DNA from: Exiguobacterium sp.
GTDB lineage: Bacteria; Bacillota; Bacilli; Exiguobacteriales; Exiguobacteriaceae
Assembly: GCF_020832205.1 (NCBI RefSeq)
Contig: NZ_JAFIFD010000048.1
Location: forward strand, 17,570 to 81,569
Direction of reading: 5' to 3'
DNA length: 64,000 nt
Position 1 is the first letter of the stretch; each line of letters opens with the position of its first letter. The position numbers and the translations under genes are program-made. Positions 63,333 to 64,000 of this stretch are shown one piece after another. The notes beneath the pieces were generated by a model. That model saw only the letters and a list, made by a program, of their open reading frames with translations, was not told the DNA's origin and ran no database searches.

Positions 63333-63937
63333 GCGTTCCCCTCCTTGCTCAACCGGCGAATCCAGGCTTTCAATTCGTCAGGATCGTTCGCGAGCGCAGT
63401 CTCGCTCGTAATGAATTTAGCGTTAATATCAAAAATCGTCTCGTACTCTTCGAGGTCGTTCGCGCGAAGCGTCGCCCCGGTCTCGACGATATCGACGATG
63501 CAATCAGCGAGCCCGGTGAGCGGAGCGAGTTCGACCGATCCGTTCAAGGCGATGACTTCGACGTTCTGCCGTTTCGACGCGAAATGCGAGATGGCGATGT
63601 TCGGATACTTGCTCGCCACTTTTAATTTTTTCGTCCCGTTTTTTCGTTCTCTCGGTCCACATACGGCCATCCGGCAACGGCCGAACGGTAAATCAACGAC
63701 TTCAAGAACACCAGGTGTCTTCTCACGTAAGATGTCGCCGCCGACGACACCGACGTCTGCGGCACCGTGCATGACGTATTTATAGACGTCGTCGCCTTTG
63801 ACGAAAATGAATTCATGCCCGTCGACTTCGACCGTCAACTCACGGCCTCGTTTTTCGGGCCAGACAGTCAATCCGACTTGTTCAAAATAGTCCCGGGCCG
63901 CTTTTTCAATGCGCCCTTTCGCGATTGCTACTTTCAT
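63329..63937 (-). CDS. hisG: ATP phosphoribosyltransferase, short catalytic form
   Basis: 202 residues. First committed enzyme: ATP plus PRPP to phosphoribosyl-ATP. KVAIAKGRIEKAA, FVKGDDVYKYVMHGAADVGVVGGD and the PRPP loop DCIVDIVETGATLRANDL. Lacks the C-terminal regulatory domain of the long form; the short form needs HisZ, whose end is directly upstream with an ATGA overlap. Confidence 0.97.
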   Translation of the reverse strand: MKVAIAKGRIEKAARDYFEQVGLTVWPEKRGRELTVEVDGHEFIFVKGDDVYKYVMHGAADVGVVGGDILREKTPGVLEVVDLPFGRCRMAVCGPRERKNGTKKLKVASKYPNIAISHFASKRQNVEVIALNGSVELAPLTGLADCIVDIVETGATLRANDLEEYETIFDINAKFITSETALANDPDELKAWIRRLSKEGNA

Positions 63938-64000
63938 GACATCACCTCACCTAATTGTTCTAGATCGAGCGAGAGTCCGAACGCACGGCGCGATTGTCCG
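63934..64000 (-). CDS. hisZ: ATP phosphoribosyltransferase regulatory subunit, C-terminal end
   Basis: Runs off the right edge. The visible end translates to GQSRRAFGLSLDLEQLGEVMS and stop, overlapping the hisG start by ATGA. The segment RRAFGLSLDLEQL fits the end of the HisRS-like HisZ proteins, and the short HisG requires this subunit. The his operon promoter lies outside the window. Confidence 0.8.
   Translation of the reverse strand, partial: GQSRRAFGLSLDLEQLGEVMS

Overview
The window looks like chromosome from a low-GC-lineage Gram-positive of the Bacilli with roughly balanced base composition, most like Exiguobacterium. Strong AGGAGG-type ribosome binding sites, TTG and GTG starts, sigma-A promoters, catabolite (cre) sites, a candidate sigma-B promoter and Bacillus-like gene orders (ymcA-mutS-mutL, miaA-hfq, thyA-dfrA, gltA-gltB) support this. 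cotE, which sits between ymcA and mutS in Bacillus subtilis, is absent, as expected for a non-sporulating relative. No rRNA, tRNA, CRISPR array, phage or insertion sequence was seen, and no stretch over 300 bases lacks a gene. The genus is an inference, not a measurement.

Layout. 1-6.4 kb: end of a YuiF-like transporter, a tiny membrane protein and glutamate synthase. 6.5-14.7 kb: TspO-like protein, aldo/keto reductase, an ABC-2 exporter with a divergent TetR regulator and paired operator-like palindromes, a DadA-like oxidase, a BI-1 protein, a DJ-1/PfpI protein and an MDR dehydrogenase. 14.7-20.1 kb: S51-like peptidase, thyA-dfrA, a receiver-GGDEF-receiver-like protein and fumC. 20.2-23.5 kb: a tightly packed run of RNase H-like, YpcP exonuclease, COG0523 GTPase and a divergent YhaM-like nuclease. 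23.6-31.3 kb: a gene with a cre-overlapped promoter, hfq, miaA, another tiny membrane protein, AmiS/UreI channel, a decayed PPK2 gene, a thermolysin, a second ABC-2 exporter and a GDSL hydrolase.

31.3-37.0 kb holds the most system-like locus: GNAT acyltransferase, enolase-superfamily epimerase, divergent regulator (interrupted by one in-frame stop), NhaC antiporter and M20 amidohydrolase. A near-identical 20-bp element lies upstream of both the epimerase/regulator pair and nhaC. The gene set resembles the known N-acylation / racemization / deacylation route that converts D-amino acids to L-amino acids, but with a different epimerase branch. 37-48.9 kb: DoxX-like, HtrA, FAH-family, an anaerobic block (nrdDG with two NrdR boxes, and a formate/nitrite channel with a cre-like site), ribosomal protein L25/Ctc, and mutL-mutS-ymcA.

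48.9-56.9 kb: GNAT, carotenoid-type oxidoreductase, a nucleotidyltransferase-kinase pair, a binding lipoprotein translationally coupled to an extra HisC-type aminotransferase, a processive glycosyltransferase and a sugar acetyltransferase. 56.9-64 kb: a conserved barrel protein and a compact histidine operon hisZ-G-D-C-B-H-A-F-I-E whose genes overlap almost throughout; hisZ runs off the right edge. No histidinol-phosphatase gene is present here.
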